The notes under the pieces are model-generated. The model searched no databases and was not told where the DNA came from. It worked only from the letters and a program-made list of their open reading frames with translations. DNA of 46,019 bases from Thermogemmatispora sp. (GTDB taxonomy: Bacteria; Chloroflexota; Ktedonobacteria; Ktedonobacterales; Ktedonobacteraceae), in assembly GCF_019683635.1 (NCBI RefSeq), contig NZ_JADGIA010000013.1:1-46019 (forward strand), written 5' to 3'. Each line of letters begins with the position of its first letter. The first letter of the stretch is position 1. Made by a program: the position numbers and the translations under genes. Below, piece by piece: positions 31,951 through 40,336 of the stretch.

Positions 31951-32211
31951 CTACGATTGCTCGCCCCGCCTGGGCGCGGAAGCCCAGAAAATAACGACCA
32001 CAAAGAGGGCGAACAGCAGCACCAGGAACCCCATCAGGCCGTCAACGATGGGGGCCAGGCTGAACTGGAAGAGGCCGGCGGCGGCAAAGAGTAGGACGAT
32101 ACAAATCCCCACGATGGGGAAGAGAAAGAGCCAATTGTAACGCCGCGCTGGATCGGCAGCCCGCCGGCGCCGGCTCGGTAGCGGTGTATAATCAGACTCC
32201 AGTGGCTCCAT
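31951..32211 (-). CDS. Small two-TM membrane protein
   Basis: 86 aa from ATG 32211 (AAAGG ~8 nt upstream). A short polar and Arg-rich N-terminus (SRRRRAADPARRYN) is followed by TM1 (~27-48, LFLFPIVGICIVLLFAAAGL) and TM2 (~55-77, LMGFLVLLFALFVVVIFWA), and a short basic end. No family is recognised. A promoter with perfect TATAAT is predicted ~180 nt upstream. It is a single gene, converging on the BtuF-like gene. Confidence 0.62.
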   Translation of the reverse strand: MEPLESDYTPLPSRRRRAADPARRYNWLFLFPIVGICIVLLFAAAGLFQFSLAPIVDGLMGFLVLLFALFVVVIFWASAPRRGEQS

Positions 32212-32396
32212 GAAACGCCTTTCTACGGCAGCGAGCGCAGGCCGCGCCACCAGGGACTGGCATCTTGTCCAGCCCGCGCCGTCGACTTGCGCCCGCAGCG
32301 GATGATTTCATCACTCAGCTCAGTTCCTGGTGAACCAGCGGAGCCAAATGGGTAGCCTCGTGCTGAGGACTCCTCTCGTTCGGTTCACCGGCCCTT

Positions 32397-32425
32397 ATTA
32401 TAGTGCCTCCCGAGCGGGAAAGCAA
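32397..32425 (-). promoter_or_regulatory. Candidate promoter of the small membrane protein gene
   Basis: On the minus strand TTGCTT (32425-32420), 17-nt spacer, perfect TATAAT (32402-32397). The long leader of ~180 nt holds nothing recognisable. Confidence 0.45.
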
Positions 32426-32505
32426 CTCTACCGACAGCCAGCTGGCAGCCGGTGCAAAGGATCAAGCAACTCGGCATGGAGCCTGTGACCCAGCCCCAGC
32501 CTGTG

Positions 32506-32709
32506 CTAAGAGGTACGGCGACGACCGGACTCGGGGGCACAGCGAAGCGAACGCCTGACCGAAATAAAAGGCAGCGGGCGCAAACGGTTCAGATAGCGAC
32601 GCAGCTCCAGGGCGTTGACATGATAGGTGGAACCCTTGACCGTGGCCGGGATTCGGCCTTCAGCAATAGCAGTACAGAGGTCGGCAATGGTCAGGACACG
32701 CTCTGACAT
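32506..32709 (-). CDS. Small helix-turn-helix (excisionase/MerR-like) protein
   Basis: 67 aa from ATG 32709, with GGGAGG 7 nt upstream. The pattern LTIADLCTAIAEGRIPATVK followed by YHVNALELRRYLNRLRP resembles the winged helix of excisionases and MerR-like domains, where a helix pair is followed by a short wing and a 'site-reading' helix. The end is Arg-rich. No integrase, phage or plasmid gene is nearby, so a link to mobile DNA is not supported. It might be a stand-alone DNA-binding regulator. The assignment is tentative. Confidence 0.5.
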   Translation of the reverse strand: MSERVLTIADLCTAIAEGRIPATVKGSTYHVNALELRRYLNRLRPLPFISVRRSLRCAPESGRRRTS

Positions 32710-32980
32710 GAGGTACCTCCCAGGGGACTGTGCACTCACAGCCGGCCAGTCTCATCGGCTCGCCGCCCGCTGTGTGCCTCTTCCTCACACCTCTCCTCTT
32801 TCCTTCCCCCATGTGCGTCAGCGAGCCAGGCCCAACCTACTCTCATCTAGCCACACGCACCATTACCGGCGTCGGTTTCAGTGCATTCACTCCATCTATT
32901 AAGAAAAACACGGCAAACGCACACTTTATTTCCATAACAAGGCGTGACATTGCAAAAGCAGGCTACAAGAAAAGCAGTAG

Positions 32981-34660
32981 CTACTGCTGCTCCACCCGCC
33001 CATGAAGAACAAGCTGGTCCTCACGCTCGCTCGTCTCCCTTACCAGCGGCCTCAGCCCGTCTGTCTGGGGCGGCTCCGGCCCAAGGGAAGCCGTTGCCCT
33101 GCGCTGGGAGGCGAGGCCGGCATCGACGGGAGCAGCGGGAAGATAGAGAGTAAAGCAACTGCCTTCCGAGAGCACGCTGGTCGCCGCCACACTGCCCTGC
33201 ATGGCCTCCACCCACTCCTTCACCAGCGCCAGCCCCAAGCCGCTGCCGCTGCCATCGCGGCGCAGCTTACTCGAAGCCTGATAAAAGCGCTCCCAGATAC
33301 GCGGCAGCTCCTCGGCAGGGATACCCTCGCCCGTATCGCGTACCTGGATCACCACCTTATTCTCCTCCTGGGAGACTGCCACGGCCACAATGCCACCCGG
33401 CGGCGTATGGCGGATACCGTTGTGCAGCAAGTTCTGCAGCGCCTGAGCGAGTCGCTCGGGATCAGCCAGGGCCAGCGGTCCCGTTGGCGGCGTCTCCGCC
33501 ACCACCTGCACCCGTCCACTCTGCCAGGCCAGCGGCGCGCGGGCGGCCACCAGGCGGCGCGCCAGCTCACCCACATCGGTCGGCACGCAGCGCAAGGTCA
33601 GGCGCCCGACCTCGGCGCAAGCCAGAGCAAAGAGGTCCTCGACCAGCCGCTGCAGGCGCAGCACCTCAGCCTCCATCACCTCCAGATCTCGTGGCAGGGA
33701 TTCCGGCAGCTCGCCACGATCCAGGCGACGCAGGGCAGCCTCCAGATAGCCGCGTACCGTAGCCACAGGCGTACGCAGTTCATGAGAAACAGCGGCCACC
33801 AGCTCGCGCTGGGTCTTGAGCAGCCCGGCCACCGTATCGCGCTCCTGCTTCAGCTCGCGCAGGGCCCGCTCCAGCTCGGCTGCCATTGCGTTAAAGTCGG
33901 CCTGCAGCTGGGCAACCTCATCCTCGCCCTCGACAGGCACGCGCACCCCATAGTTGCCCAGGCGCAAGGCATGAGCCGCCTCGGCCAGCGCGCGCAGACG
34001 GGCCGTAGTCCGGCGGACCACCAGATAGGAAAAGAAAGCTGTCGGGGGAATCACCGCCAGTAAGGCGATGAACGACACCAGCCCAAGCATCATCGTGACC
34101 GAGATGAGCAGGGCCAGATCTTTCACGTTGGAGAGGGCCAGCAGATCGAAGAGGAGAATGAGCAGCCCCGCCGCCAGCAGGACCATCACGGCGTGAGCGT
34201 GAGTCAAGGCCCACAGCAGTTGTCTGCGCCGCAAACGGCTCCAAAGGGATAACAGGCGCAGAAAGCCACGCCAGACAATATAACCAACCAGAGCGACTGG
34301 GGCCATTCCCAACAAAACCAGAGGGAACGCGGCCAGTCTGGGAAAGAAGAACGTGGCCCCCAGCCGATGCCCCAGACTCAGCAGGAGAAAGGGCAGCCCA
34401 CAGAGCAACAAGATAAGCAGCAGCCCCCAGGCCAAATCGCGCGCCCAGCTCCGCCACCGGGGTGGGGGTCCGACCTCGGCGCGCAGCGCAAAGTAGCCCA
34501 GTCCGAAAGGCGCCAATAGCAGCAGGCTAAACTCACGTCCCGTCTCCGTAGCAGACGTCAGACAGATGAAGCCGCACAGCAGCGAAGCAAACAAGACAGC
34601 TTCAAGCAGAGCGCGTCTGCGCCTGGCCCTCAACCAGAGGCTCGCCCATCTTTCTTTCAT
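32981..34660 (-). CDS. HAMP-domain sensor histidine kinase
   Basis: 559 aa. The N-terminal half has about six hydrophobic segments (~20-35, 45-60, 77-95, 107-130, 155-175, 182-213) with little outside loop, so the stimulus is probably sensed in or at the membrane. A HAMP domain (~212-262) leads to HisKA with phospho-His H293 (VSHELRTPVATV) and a HATPase domain: N box LQNLLHNGIRHTP, G1 VRDTGEGIP, F box ERFYQ, G2 GSGLGLALV. The ~45-residue C-terminal tail is polar. The ATG overlaps the stop of the response regulator gene (ATGA), so the two are translationally coupled and form a cognate pair. Confidence 0.93.
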   Translation of the reverse strand: MKERWASLWLRARRRRALLEAVLFASLLCGFICLTSATETGREFSLLLLAPFGLGYFALRAEVGPPPRWRSWARDLAWGLLLILLLCGLPFLLLSLGHRLGATFFFPRLAAFPLVLLGMAPVALVGYIVWRGFLRLLSLWSRLRRRQLLWALTHAHAVMVLLAAGLLILLFDLLALSNVKDLALLISVTMMLGLVSFIALLAVIPPTAFFSYLVVRRTTARLRALAEAAHALRLGNYGVRVPVEGEDEVAQLQADFNAMAAELERALRELKQERDTVAGLLKTQRELVAAVSHELRTPVATVRGYLEAALRRLDRGELPESLPRDLEVMEAEVLRLQRLVEDLFALACAEVGRLTLRCVPTDVGELARRLVAARAPLAWQSGRVQVVAETPPTGPLALADPERLAQALQNLLHNGIRHTPPGGIVAVAVSQEENKVVIQVRDTGEGIPAEELPRIWERFYQASSKLRRDGSGSGLGLALVKEWVEAMQGSVAATSVLSEGSCFTLYLPAAPVDAGLASQRRATASLGPEPPQTDGLRPLVRETSEREDQLVLHGRVEQQ

Positions 34661-35379
34661 TGCTCTCCTCCCGCCCTTGAGGGGCTATGCGCACGCCAGC
34701 GATAGCCAACGCCCCAGACTGTTTCGATGGCCTCGCCCAGCGCTCCCAGCTTCTTGCGCAGGCGCAAAACGGTATTATCTACAGAGCGATCGCCGCCGAC
34801 ATAGCTCTCTCCCCAGACCGTATCAAGGAGGTAAGCGCGGCTGAAGGCGCGTCCGGGACTGCGCAGGAAGAGATGAAGGAGTTCAAACTCAGTCGGACTG
34901 AGATCAAGCGGTTGGCCATCCAGGGTCACTAGATGGGCCTGGGCGTCGAGACAGAGCGGTCCATCGATAAGGGGTCGCTCGGCCCGCGCCAGATCCTGCT
35001 GCAGCATCTGCTGAATCAGCTCGGCACGGCGCAGGAGCGCATGCACTCGCGCCAATAGCTCCCGCATGCTAAAAGGCTTGGTCAGGTAATCGTCGGCCCC
35101 TAGCTCCAGACCTACCACGCGATCGGTCTCCTCACTTCGTGCCGTCAACATGAGCACGGGGGTGGGCGCTTGCTGGCGCAGGCGGCGCAGCACCTCCAGG
35201 CCATCCATGCGCGGCAGCATCCAGTCCAGAATGACCAGCGCCGGGCGTTGCTCCTCATGCAAGCGCAAAGCCTCGACTCCATCGGGAGCATAGAGGACCT
35301 CGTAGCCATCCGCTTTCAGTTCGCGAATAATGAGCTGCGCCAGATCCTGCGCATCCTCAACGAGTAAGAGCGTTTTCAT
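34657..35379 (-). CDS. OmpR/PhoB-family response regulator
   Basis: 240 aa. The receiver domain (1-~120) has the acid pocket in VEDAQD, phospho-Asp D52 (VILDWMLPRMDG), T80 and K102 (LTKPFS). The winged-helix DNA-binding domain (~140-230) has DLSPTEFELLHLFLRSPGRA, SRAYLLDTVWG and VDNTVLRLRKKLG. The linker (~122-140) is longer than usual. It is translationally coupled to the histidine kinase downstream and starts 14 nt after the DUF4870-like gene, so the three form an operon. A direct repeat with 11-bp period at 36120-36138, upstream of that operon, fits the binding mode of this family and may be its own operator. Confidence 0.94.
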   Translation of the reverse strand: MKTLLLVEDAQDLAQLIIRELKADGYEVLYAPDGVEALRLHEEQRPALVILDWMLPRMDGLEVLRRLRQQAPTPVLMLTARSEETDRVVGLELGADDYLTKPFSMRELLARVHALLRRAELIQQMLQQDLARAERPLIDGPLCLDAQAHLVTLDGQPLDLSPTEFELLHLFLRSPGRAFSRAYLLDTVWGESYVGGDRSVDNTVLRLRKKLGALGEAIETVWGVGYRWRAHSPSRAGGEQ

Positions 35380-35393
35380 CCCCGTTCAATCAA

Positions 35394-36011
35394 TCACTTC
35401 AATACAATCTCTCGCCGCTTCTGCCCAACCAGGGCTAGAGCCAGGCGCCCTACCAGAGGCATCAGGTAGAAGCGCCGACGGGTCGCCTGAATCATGCCAA
35501 TGAGCCAGCCCGTCAGAGTCACCACCTGCAGCGTCCCCAACAGCAGCAGCCAGCAGCAGAAAGCAAGCGCATCCACCTCAGACGGAAGCCACCACAAGGA
35601 GAGGCGATCAACATAGACAGGCATCATTATCATGCATACATCGATGATTGTCACCAGTCCAAAAAAGAACAAAGATTGCAGGGCATGGAAGCGCACCAGG
35701 CGACTCCTGCCCCCGAAGAGCAGGACCAGCAGACCAGAGAGCCAGCCGCCCAGGTAACAGAGCATGCCCAAGACGGAATCGGCGTTCGTCGAGGGTGATA
35801 GCTCGTCTGAAGCTTGCTCAGTCCCAGGATGGTAGCTTGTGAGAGGCAACCACTCAGCAGCGGCTGCCTGCCTGAGCTGCTCCTGCTGCTGAACGCTTCC
35901 CTTTTCTTCATACAGGCCCTCGAAAGGAGGCCTGGTCTGCCAAACAGTGGCATAATCCTTTCTTCCGTCATCCAACACGAGAATGAGGCTCCTTTCTTCT
36001 CTCGGCGCCAC
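35394..36011 (-). CDS. DUF4870-like membrane protein
   Basis: 205 aa from GTG 36011. The first ~75 residues are polar and probably cytoplasmic. Then come the DUF4870/Tic20-like features: SVLGMLCYLGGWLSGLLVLL and RLVRFHALQSLFFFGL, followed by two more membrane segments (~115-130 and ~150-175). The RFHA-Q-S motif is typical of the family, whose function is not established. The ribosome site for GTG 36011 is weak, so the start could be internal. It is the first gene of the operon with the response regulator and histidine kinase, so it may be a membrane partner of that signalling pair. Confidence 0.72.
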   Translation of the reverse strand: MAPREERSLILVLDDGRKDYATVWQTRPPFEGLYEEKGSVQQQEQLRQAAAAEWLPLTSYHPGTEQASDELSPSTNADSVLGMLCYLGGWLSGLLVLLFGGRSRLVRFHALQSLFFFGLVTIIDVCMIMMPVYVDRLSLWWLPSEVDALAFCCWLLLLGTLQVVTLTGWLIGMIQATRRRFYLMPLVGRLALALVGQKRREIVLK

Positions 36012-36119
36012 AGCGACATGATCTCAGCCCAGCGAGCTCAAAGCCATGAGCACACGCAGGCTGCTAGCTATCACATGAGATGAGCTTAATCCTGAGTTGT
36101 CATGGCCGTATCTGATCTT

Positions 36120-36138
36120 TGTCGCAATTCTGTCGCAA
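36120..36138 (-). promoter_or_regulatory. TGTCGCAA direct repeats with 11-bp period
   Basis: TGTCGCAA at 36120-36127 and again at 36131-36138. Two tandem half-sites one helical turn apart are the usual target form for OmpR/PhoB-family regulators. It lies 109 nt upstream of the DUF4870/response regulator/kinase operon, so it is a candidate autoregulation site. Confidence 0.5.
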
Positions 36139-36285
36139 CCGCCTGCTAGCGACCAGAGCCAGGCGGCGCGCACCACGATGGCGCACTGAGAGAGGGAGGA
36201 GCTGAGCGTCAGGACCAGCCCGGTTGGAGAGTGGACGAGGAACGCGCAGAGCGGAGCGCCGGGGAAGCCGCCAAGAAGCGAGGCC

Positions 36286-37155
36286 CTAGCGGGGCGGCCC
36301 CTGGCGAATGCGGCGGCGCATTGCCTCTAACGGCCACTCCTGCCAGGTGCCCCAGCGCTCTGGCACGATATTTTCGACCCACCATGTCACTCCAACGCGG
36401 GCGTAGGCGGCCACCAGCGCGCGATCGGCCTCGGGGTCCTCGCCGGAGCTGATCCCGAAATGTACCACCTCGAAGGGGCCCGGCTGCGAGCGCAGCTGCT
36501 GCAGAGCGGCCACAATCTCGGCCATTGTCTCGGCTGAGAGCATTTCGGTCAGGGCCAGGTCGCGCCCAATAGGAATGAAACCATCCCAGCGGATCGCCCG
36601 GCGCAGCGGGGCGCGATTGGGCCACATGCCGGCCACCCAGATCGGAATCCGCGGCTGCTGACGAGGAGGGGGGAGAAAGTGCGCCTCCTGGATGTGGTAG
36701 TAGCGTCCCTCGAAATGGAAAGGCTGACCACTCCACAGCCCGTTGAGGATCGCCAGGCCCTCGTCGAGCATGGCCCCCAGCACCTTCAGGTCCGATGGCT
36801 CCCCCAGGGCAGCAAAATCGAAGTAGCCACCACCCAGGCCCACCCCCAGCACCAGACGTCCGTCCGAAAGATGATCGAGCGTCACCGTCTGACGGGCCAC
36901 CTCCCAGGGACGGCGTCGCGGCAGGGGCGTCACCAGGGGGCCAAAGCGCAGGCGCTGCGTATGCAGAGCGATCGCTGTCAGCGCTACCCAGACCTCCGCC
37001 AAAGGATCGTTGGTCGGCGCCAGGGTTGTGCGCGCAATCTGATCCCAGAGAAAGAAGCCGTCCCAGCCGGCAGCTTCCGCCTCCTGGGCCAGCTCACACA
37101 GCAAACGCACATCAGCGAGGGGGCCAAAATTGGGGAGATGCAGACCGTAGAGCAT
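36286..37155 (-). CDS. LLM-class (luciferase-like) flavin-dependent oxidoreductase
   Basis: 289 aa. The bacterial-luciferase-like TIM barrel is recognised from GLHLPNFGPLADVRLLCELA, AGWDGFFLWDQ, TQRLRFGPLVTPLPRRRPWE, LDHLSDGRLVLGVGLGGG and IPIWVAGMWPNRAPLRRA. Members use F420H2 or FMNH2; the ending and length fit the ~290-aa F420-type group, but the cofactor cannot be decided from sequence alone. ATG 37155 is the start of the conserved strand, so little could precede it. It is a single gene between tRNA-His and the two-component operon. Substrate unknown. Confidence 0.87.
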   Translation of the reverse strand: MLYGLHLPNFGPLADVRLLCELAQEAEAAGWDGFFLWDQIARTTLAPTNDPLAEVWVALTAIALHTQRLRFGPLVTPLPRRRPWEVARQTVTLDHLSDGRLVLGVGLGGGYFDFAALGEPSDLKVLGAMLDEGLAILNGLWSGQPFHFEGRYYHIQEAHFLPPPRQQPRIPIWVAGMWPNRAPLRRAIRWDGFIPIGRDLALTEMLSAETMAEIVAALQQLRSQPGPFEVVHFGISSGEDPEADRALVAAYARVGVTWWVENIVPERWGTWQEWPLEAMRRRIRQGPPR

Positions 37156-37242
37156 CGTTCGTCAGGTAGAAGCGTTGTCTGAGGCGGCGCACGCCCGAGT
37201 CGCGCCCACGCCTGACAGCCAACGCCAAGCCAATAAAAAAGG

Positions 37243-37316
37243 GGTGACCGATGGGGCTCGAACCCACAACCGCTGGAGCCACAATCCAGAGCTCTACCGA
37301 TTGAGCTACGGCCACC
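37243..37316 (-). tRNA. tRNA-His (anticodon GTG)
   Basis: A complete cloverleaf on the minus strand. The acceptor GTGGCCG pairs with CGGTCAC (one G-U). D-arm: TAGCTCAATCGGTAGAGCT. Anticodon arm: CTGGA-TTGTGGC-TCCAG with GTG. T-arm: TTGTGGGTTCGAGCCCCA-like. The extra G at -1 is encoded opposite C73, which is diagnostic for tRNA-His. CCA is not encoded. Six T follow the 3' end (37240-37235) and probably end transcription. Confidence 0.96.
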
Positions 37317-37345
37317 GTGTTGCTTCTTTGATTACGTGCACAGCC

Positions 37346-37374
37346 AGTATAGCGGAGAGTCTGTCGGCTGTCAA
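37346..37374 (-). promoter_or_regulatory. tRNA-His promoter
   Basis: On the minus strand perfect TTGACA (37374-37369), 17-nt spacer, TATACT (37351-37346), about 30 nt before the mature tRNA 5' end. This is the best sigma-70-type promoter in the window. Confidence 0.75.
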
Positions 37375-37511
37375 TAGGGCAGCGGCCAAAATCAGGCGCT
37401 GACCTGCAAATACTGACAGGCCAGCGCAGTGCCACCTGTCTGTTCGCCCGCCAAAGAGCGCCTGCATGGAGCCAGGAGAGCAGCCCTGCTAACCAACTAA
37501 CCACCAACGAG

Positions 37512-38972
37512 CTAAGGAGAAACCTCATCAAGGCGGCGCAGGCGCGTGGCCGTCCCGAACTGAGCGATCACCGCCGCCACAATCAAGCAGCCGGCAATGA
37601 TCAGGAAGGTATTCAGCGGACCCAGCGTCGGAATCAGAGGCGGAATGACCAGCAGGCCCACACTCCCCCCGAGATGGCCAACGCCATCGACCAGCGCGAA
37701 GCCCGTGGCGCGCGCTCGCGTTGGATAGTGCTCGGTTGACCAGGTGTAGGTCATCGGTACCCAGAGATTGAAGCCGAAAAAGAGCACGATCGAGCCGAGC
37801 ACCGCCACAGCGAAATTGCCAGCTCCGCCCAGGGCAATCAGCAGGCAGCCAATCAGGGTGAGCAGGGCCGCCACCGGTAGCCAGTACTTGCGCTCCAATA
37901 GCTCGCCAAAGGCATAGTCGAAGATGGCCACCAGCACAAAGCCCACAGAGCCAATGGCCACGATCAGACCGGCCTCCGGCGGCGGGAATTTCAAGGCCGC
38001 CAGCAGCGAGGTCAGGCCCGCCGCGATAGCATAGACCGTAATGTAGCCAATGAACCAGACGACGAAGAGGAAAATCGTGCGCAGCAGATAGAGGCGATTG
38101 CCAAAGATCTCGACATAGGGTATCCGGCCCGGCTGCGTCTCAACCGGAATCTCGGAAGGCGTGGGTAGCTCGCCAACGCGGGCCCGCGCCTGCGCCTCCA
38201 TTTGCGCCACCACGCCTTCCGCCGCCTCGACCCGCCCTTGCGAGATCAGCCAGCGCGGCGACTCATGGAGCTGGAAGCGCATCAGGATGCCAATCAGCGC
38301 CAGTAAGGCCCCGATGCCGTACATCAGGCGCCAGCCGAAGGTGAAGCCAGGGCCAGCGAGAGCAAAGGGCAGTCCCAGCGGAAAAGCTTCTGGCTGGGTG
38401 GTGAGCAGCAGGCCCAGCCAGACCCCGAGGAAGGCACCCAGCGAGGACATGATAAAGATCAGCGAGGTATAGCGCGCCCGTCCCCCGCTCGGCGCCACCT
38501 CGTTGATGTAGGTATTGACAAGGGCCAGGTCCGCGCCAACACCAATGCCCGTGATGGTGCGGGCAATGATAAAGTTCACATAATCACCTACCAGAGCATT
38601 GTAGAGCGAGCCCAGCCCGGTGATGACCATCGTGACCAGCAGCATATCGCGCCGTCCGAGGCGGTCCGCCAGGGGACTGAGGATGAGGGTGCCGATGACG
38701 TAGCCCACCAGGTTGAGCAGCACTGGCAGGCCCAGGTAGTTGGCCGCTGATTGGGGGGTACAGCCCGGCACAATCTGGACACAGGTCTGGATGAACGAGA
38801 CGTTGATGTCGAAAATGTCGAAGAAGGTGAAGAGGAAGCCAGCCCCGATGATGCCAATGTACAGATAGGGCAAGGCCCAGATGGGGATACGGTCCAGGCG
38901 CGCTACCACAGCAGCGGCTGTGCTGCTCGCGCCTCCCACGGGCCGCGAGGGATTGCCTGCTTCGGAAGCCAT
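37512..38972 (-). CDS. MFS transporter (sugar-porter-like / metabolite:H+ symporter)
   Basis: 486 aa with 12 predicted TM helices. The sugar-porter signature is visible between TM2 and TM3 (SPLADRLGRRDMLLVTM), with TGIGVGADLALVNTYINEV in TM4 and the mid-protein motif FQLHESPRWLISQGRVEAA. An RxxYW-type repeat in the second half (ELLERKYWLPVAALLTL) and STEHYPTRARATGFALVD complete the pattern. Loop 1 outside is ~20 residues with two Cys. It would import or exchange a small organic substrate with protons; which one is not clear. ATG 38972 has GGAGGGAGG upstream at ~6 nt, a strong site. It is divergent from cysE. Confidence 0.9.
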   Translation of the reverse strand: MASEAGNPSRPVGGASSTAAAVVARLDRIPIWALPYLYIGIIGAGFLFTFFDIFDINVSFIQTCVQIVPGCTPQSAANYLGLPVLLNLVGYVIGTLILSPLADRLGRRDMLLVTMVITGLGSLYNALVGDYVNFIIARTITGIGVGADLALVNTYINEVAPSGGRARYTSLIFIMSSLGAFLGVWLGLLLTTQPEAFPLGLPFALAGPGFTFGWRLMYGIGALLALIGILMRFQLHESPRWLISQGRVEAAEGVVAQMEAQARARVGELPTPSEIPVETQPGRIPYVEIFGNRLYLLRTIFLFVVWFIGYITVYAIAAGLTSLLAALKFPPPEAGLIVAIGSVGFVLVAIFDYAFGELLERKYWLPVAALLTLIGCLLIALGGAGNFAVAVLGSIVLFFGFNLWVPMTYTWSTEHYPTRARATGFALVDGVGHLGGSVGLLVIPPLIPTLGPLNTFLIIAGCLIVAAVIAQFGTATRLRRLDEVSP

Positions 38973-39344
38973 ACCTGCCTCCCTCCCTGGCACAGGCGCG
39001 GCTGTCATTGCCAGCCTGCCAGTCAGCCAGAATACATTGAGCTACGTTGCTACAATTCGTTCGCTCTGGCCCGATGAGGTATGTTCCGCTGGCCCGATGG
39101 TCTATGAGCAAGCAGCCTGTTCTAGACAATTGTACCTGTGCTTCTCCCTCACTGTCAAGGGAAGGAGCGGCGAGCAGGAAGACGAGAGGCAGGTTGATCG
39201 ATTCTTCCTGGGCATGTCTGGACCCGGGTGCCACTGGCAACAGGAGAAGACTTGACATCGGCTTGGCCGTGCCATACACTCCAAACAAAGGCGCTAGTAG
39301 AGCAAACAGGCCGGTTCTTTGTAGCAGAAAGGGCACGTGGCTAC
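38973..39344. other. Divergent intergenic region between MFS transporter and cysE genes
   Basis: 372 nt without a credible gene. It holds the cysE promoter (39252-39280). No clear promoter was found for the transporter and no riboswitch (T-box or SAM) was recognised. Confidence 0.55.
39252..39280 (+). promoter_or_regulatory. Candidate cysE promoter
   Basis: Perfect TTGACA (39252-39257), 17-nt spacer, TACACT (39275-39280). The leader would be about 58 nt. Confidence 0.5.
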
Positions 39345-40061
39345 ATGGTTCACCACACGTCAGAGGAGATCAAGAGCAACCAGGTCAGGGAGGGGGAAGC
39401 CGATCTCTCTCAGTTGCCGGAGGTTCCGCCTGGCATGCTGATTCCGGCGCCCAGCAGCACGCCGCGCAAGCGCACGCGCTGGCCGGACGCCATCGATGTG
39501 ATCTTTGAGAAAGATCCTGCCTGTAACAATATTTTTGAGGCGTTGCTCTACCAGGGGCTGTGGGCCATCTTCTTTCACCGCATCGCGCATTTCCTCTATA
39601 ATCTGCATATCCCCGTCATTCCTCGCCTGATCTCGCAGTTCGCGCGCCTCGTCACCGGCGGCATCGAGATACATCCGGGCGCCAAGATCGGGAAGCGCTT
39701 CTTCATCGATCACGGCGCTGGCGTAGTGATCGGCGAGACTGCCGAGATCGGCAACAATGTCATGCTCTATCACCAGGTGACGCTCGGCGCCACCGGCTGG
39801 TGGCGTCCAGGTCCTGGGCGCAAGCAGAAGCGCCATCCAACCATCGAGGATGATGTAACGATCGGCGTGGGGGCCGCTATTCTGGGGCCAATTACGATCG
39901 GGCGTGGAAGCAAGATCGGCGCAATGGCCCTGGTACTCGAATCGGTGCCGCCCAATTCCGTGGTGGCAGCCAAGCCAGCTGAGCTGCTGGTGAAGAGTGG
40001 CGAGCCTCTGGCCAAGCACGAGGAACTGACCCAGGGTTGGGAGATGGATTATCAGATTTAA
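39345..40061 (+). CDS. cysE: Serine O-acetyltransferase
   Basis: 238 aa from ATG 39345. It acetylates L-serine with acetyl-CoA, the first step of cysteine synthesis. The helical N-terminal part ([31 protein letters not shown]) is followed by the left-handed beta-helix of hexapeptide repeats: [20 protein letters not shown] with the catalytic His, [32 protein letters not shown] and IGRGSKIGA. The short linker before the helix matches the ~200-240-aa plant/Gram-positive type rather than the ~270-aa E. coli type. The ribosome site is weak (AAAGGG ~12 nt upstream). It is monocistronic and ends before a long GC hairpin. The cysK partner is not in the window. Confidence 0.9.
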   Translation: MVHHTSEEIKSNQVREGEADLSQLPEVPPGMLIPAPSSTPRKRTRWPDAIDVIFEKDPACNNIFEALLYQGLWAIFFHRIAHFLYNLHIPVIPRLISQFARLVTGGIEIHPGAKIGKRFFIDHGAGVVIGETAEIGNNVMLYHQVTLGATGWWRPGPGRKQKRHPTIEDDVTIGVGAAILGPITIGRGSKIGAMALVLESVPPNSVVAAKPAELLVKSGEPLAKHEELTQGWEMDYQI

Positions 40062-40195
40062 GTTCGACCGCGAGCAGTGCGCCTGGTCAGGTCTGGTCTG
40101 CCGCCTATTCGACCAATCGGCTGACCGTCCTGGCTCACTTGGCCAGACCGGCCAGGCAATCTCGCTACGAAAACAGGCTCTCTCTCCCTGTTGAA

Positions 40196-40245
40196 GCGGG
40201 CGGGCCTGGCCTGGCACCCACCGCCCGCCCGCGTTCTTTCTTTCT
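40196..40245 (+). terminator. Strong GC hairpin and pyrimidine tract between cysE and nucleoside hydrolase
   Basis: GCGGGCGGGC paired with GCCCGCCCGC, 10 perfect GC pairs with a 17-nt loop, followed by GTTCTTTCTTTCTTCC. It fits an intrinsic terminator for cysE on the plus strand. Confidence 0.6.
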
Positions 40246-40336
40246 TCCTTCCTTCCTCTGCCGCTTCCCGGGCCGGGTCGCTGCGACTGCCGAGCCTGGC
40301 ACGCCGACCAGCTGTGGCCTCAACCACGCAGATCGT

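Noticed and set aside
33002-34063. 353-codon plus-strand frame
   Set aside because: Antisense to the histidine kinase; composition (Gln/His/Arg-rich) is typical of antisense frames.
37175-37402. 75-codon plus-strand frame
   Set aside because: It runs antisense through tRNA-His, a well-known false gene call.
40233-40258. Pyrimidine tetranucleotide run TTTC/TTCC as a phase-variable repeat
   Set aside because: It is imperfect and sits right after a GC-rich stem, so a terminator tail is the better explanation.
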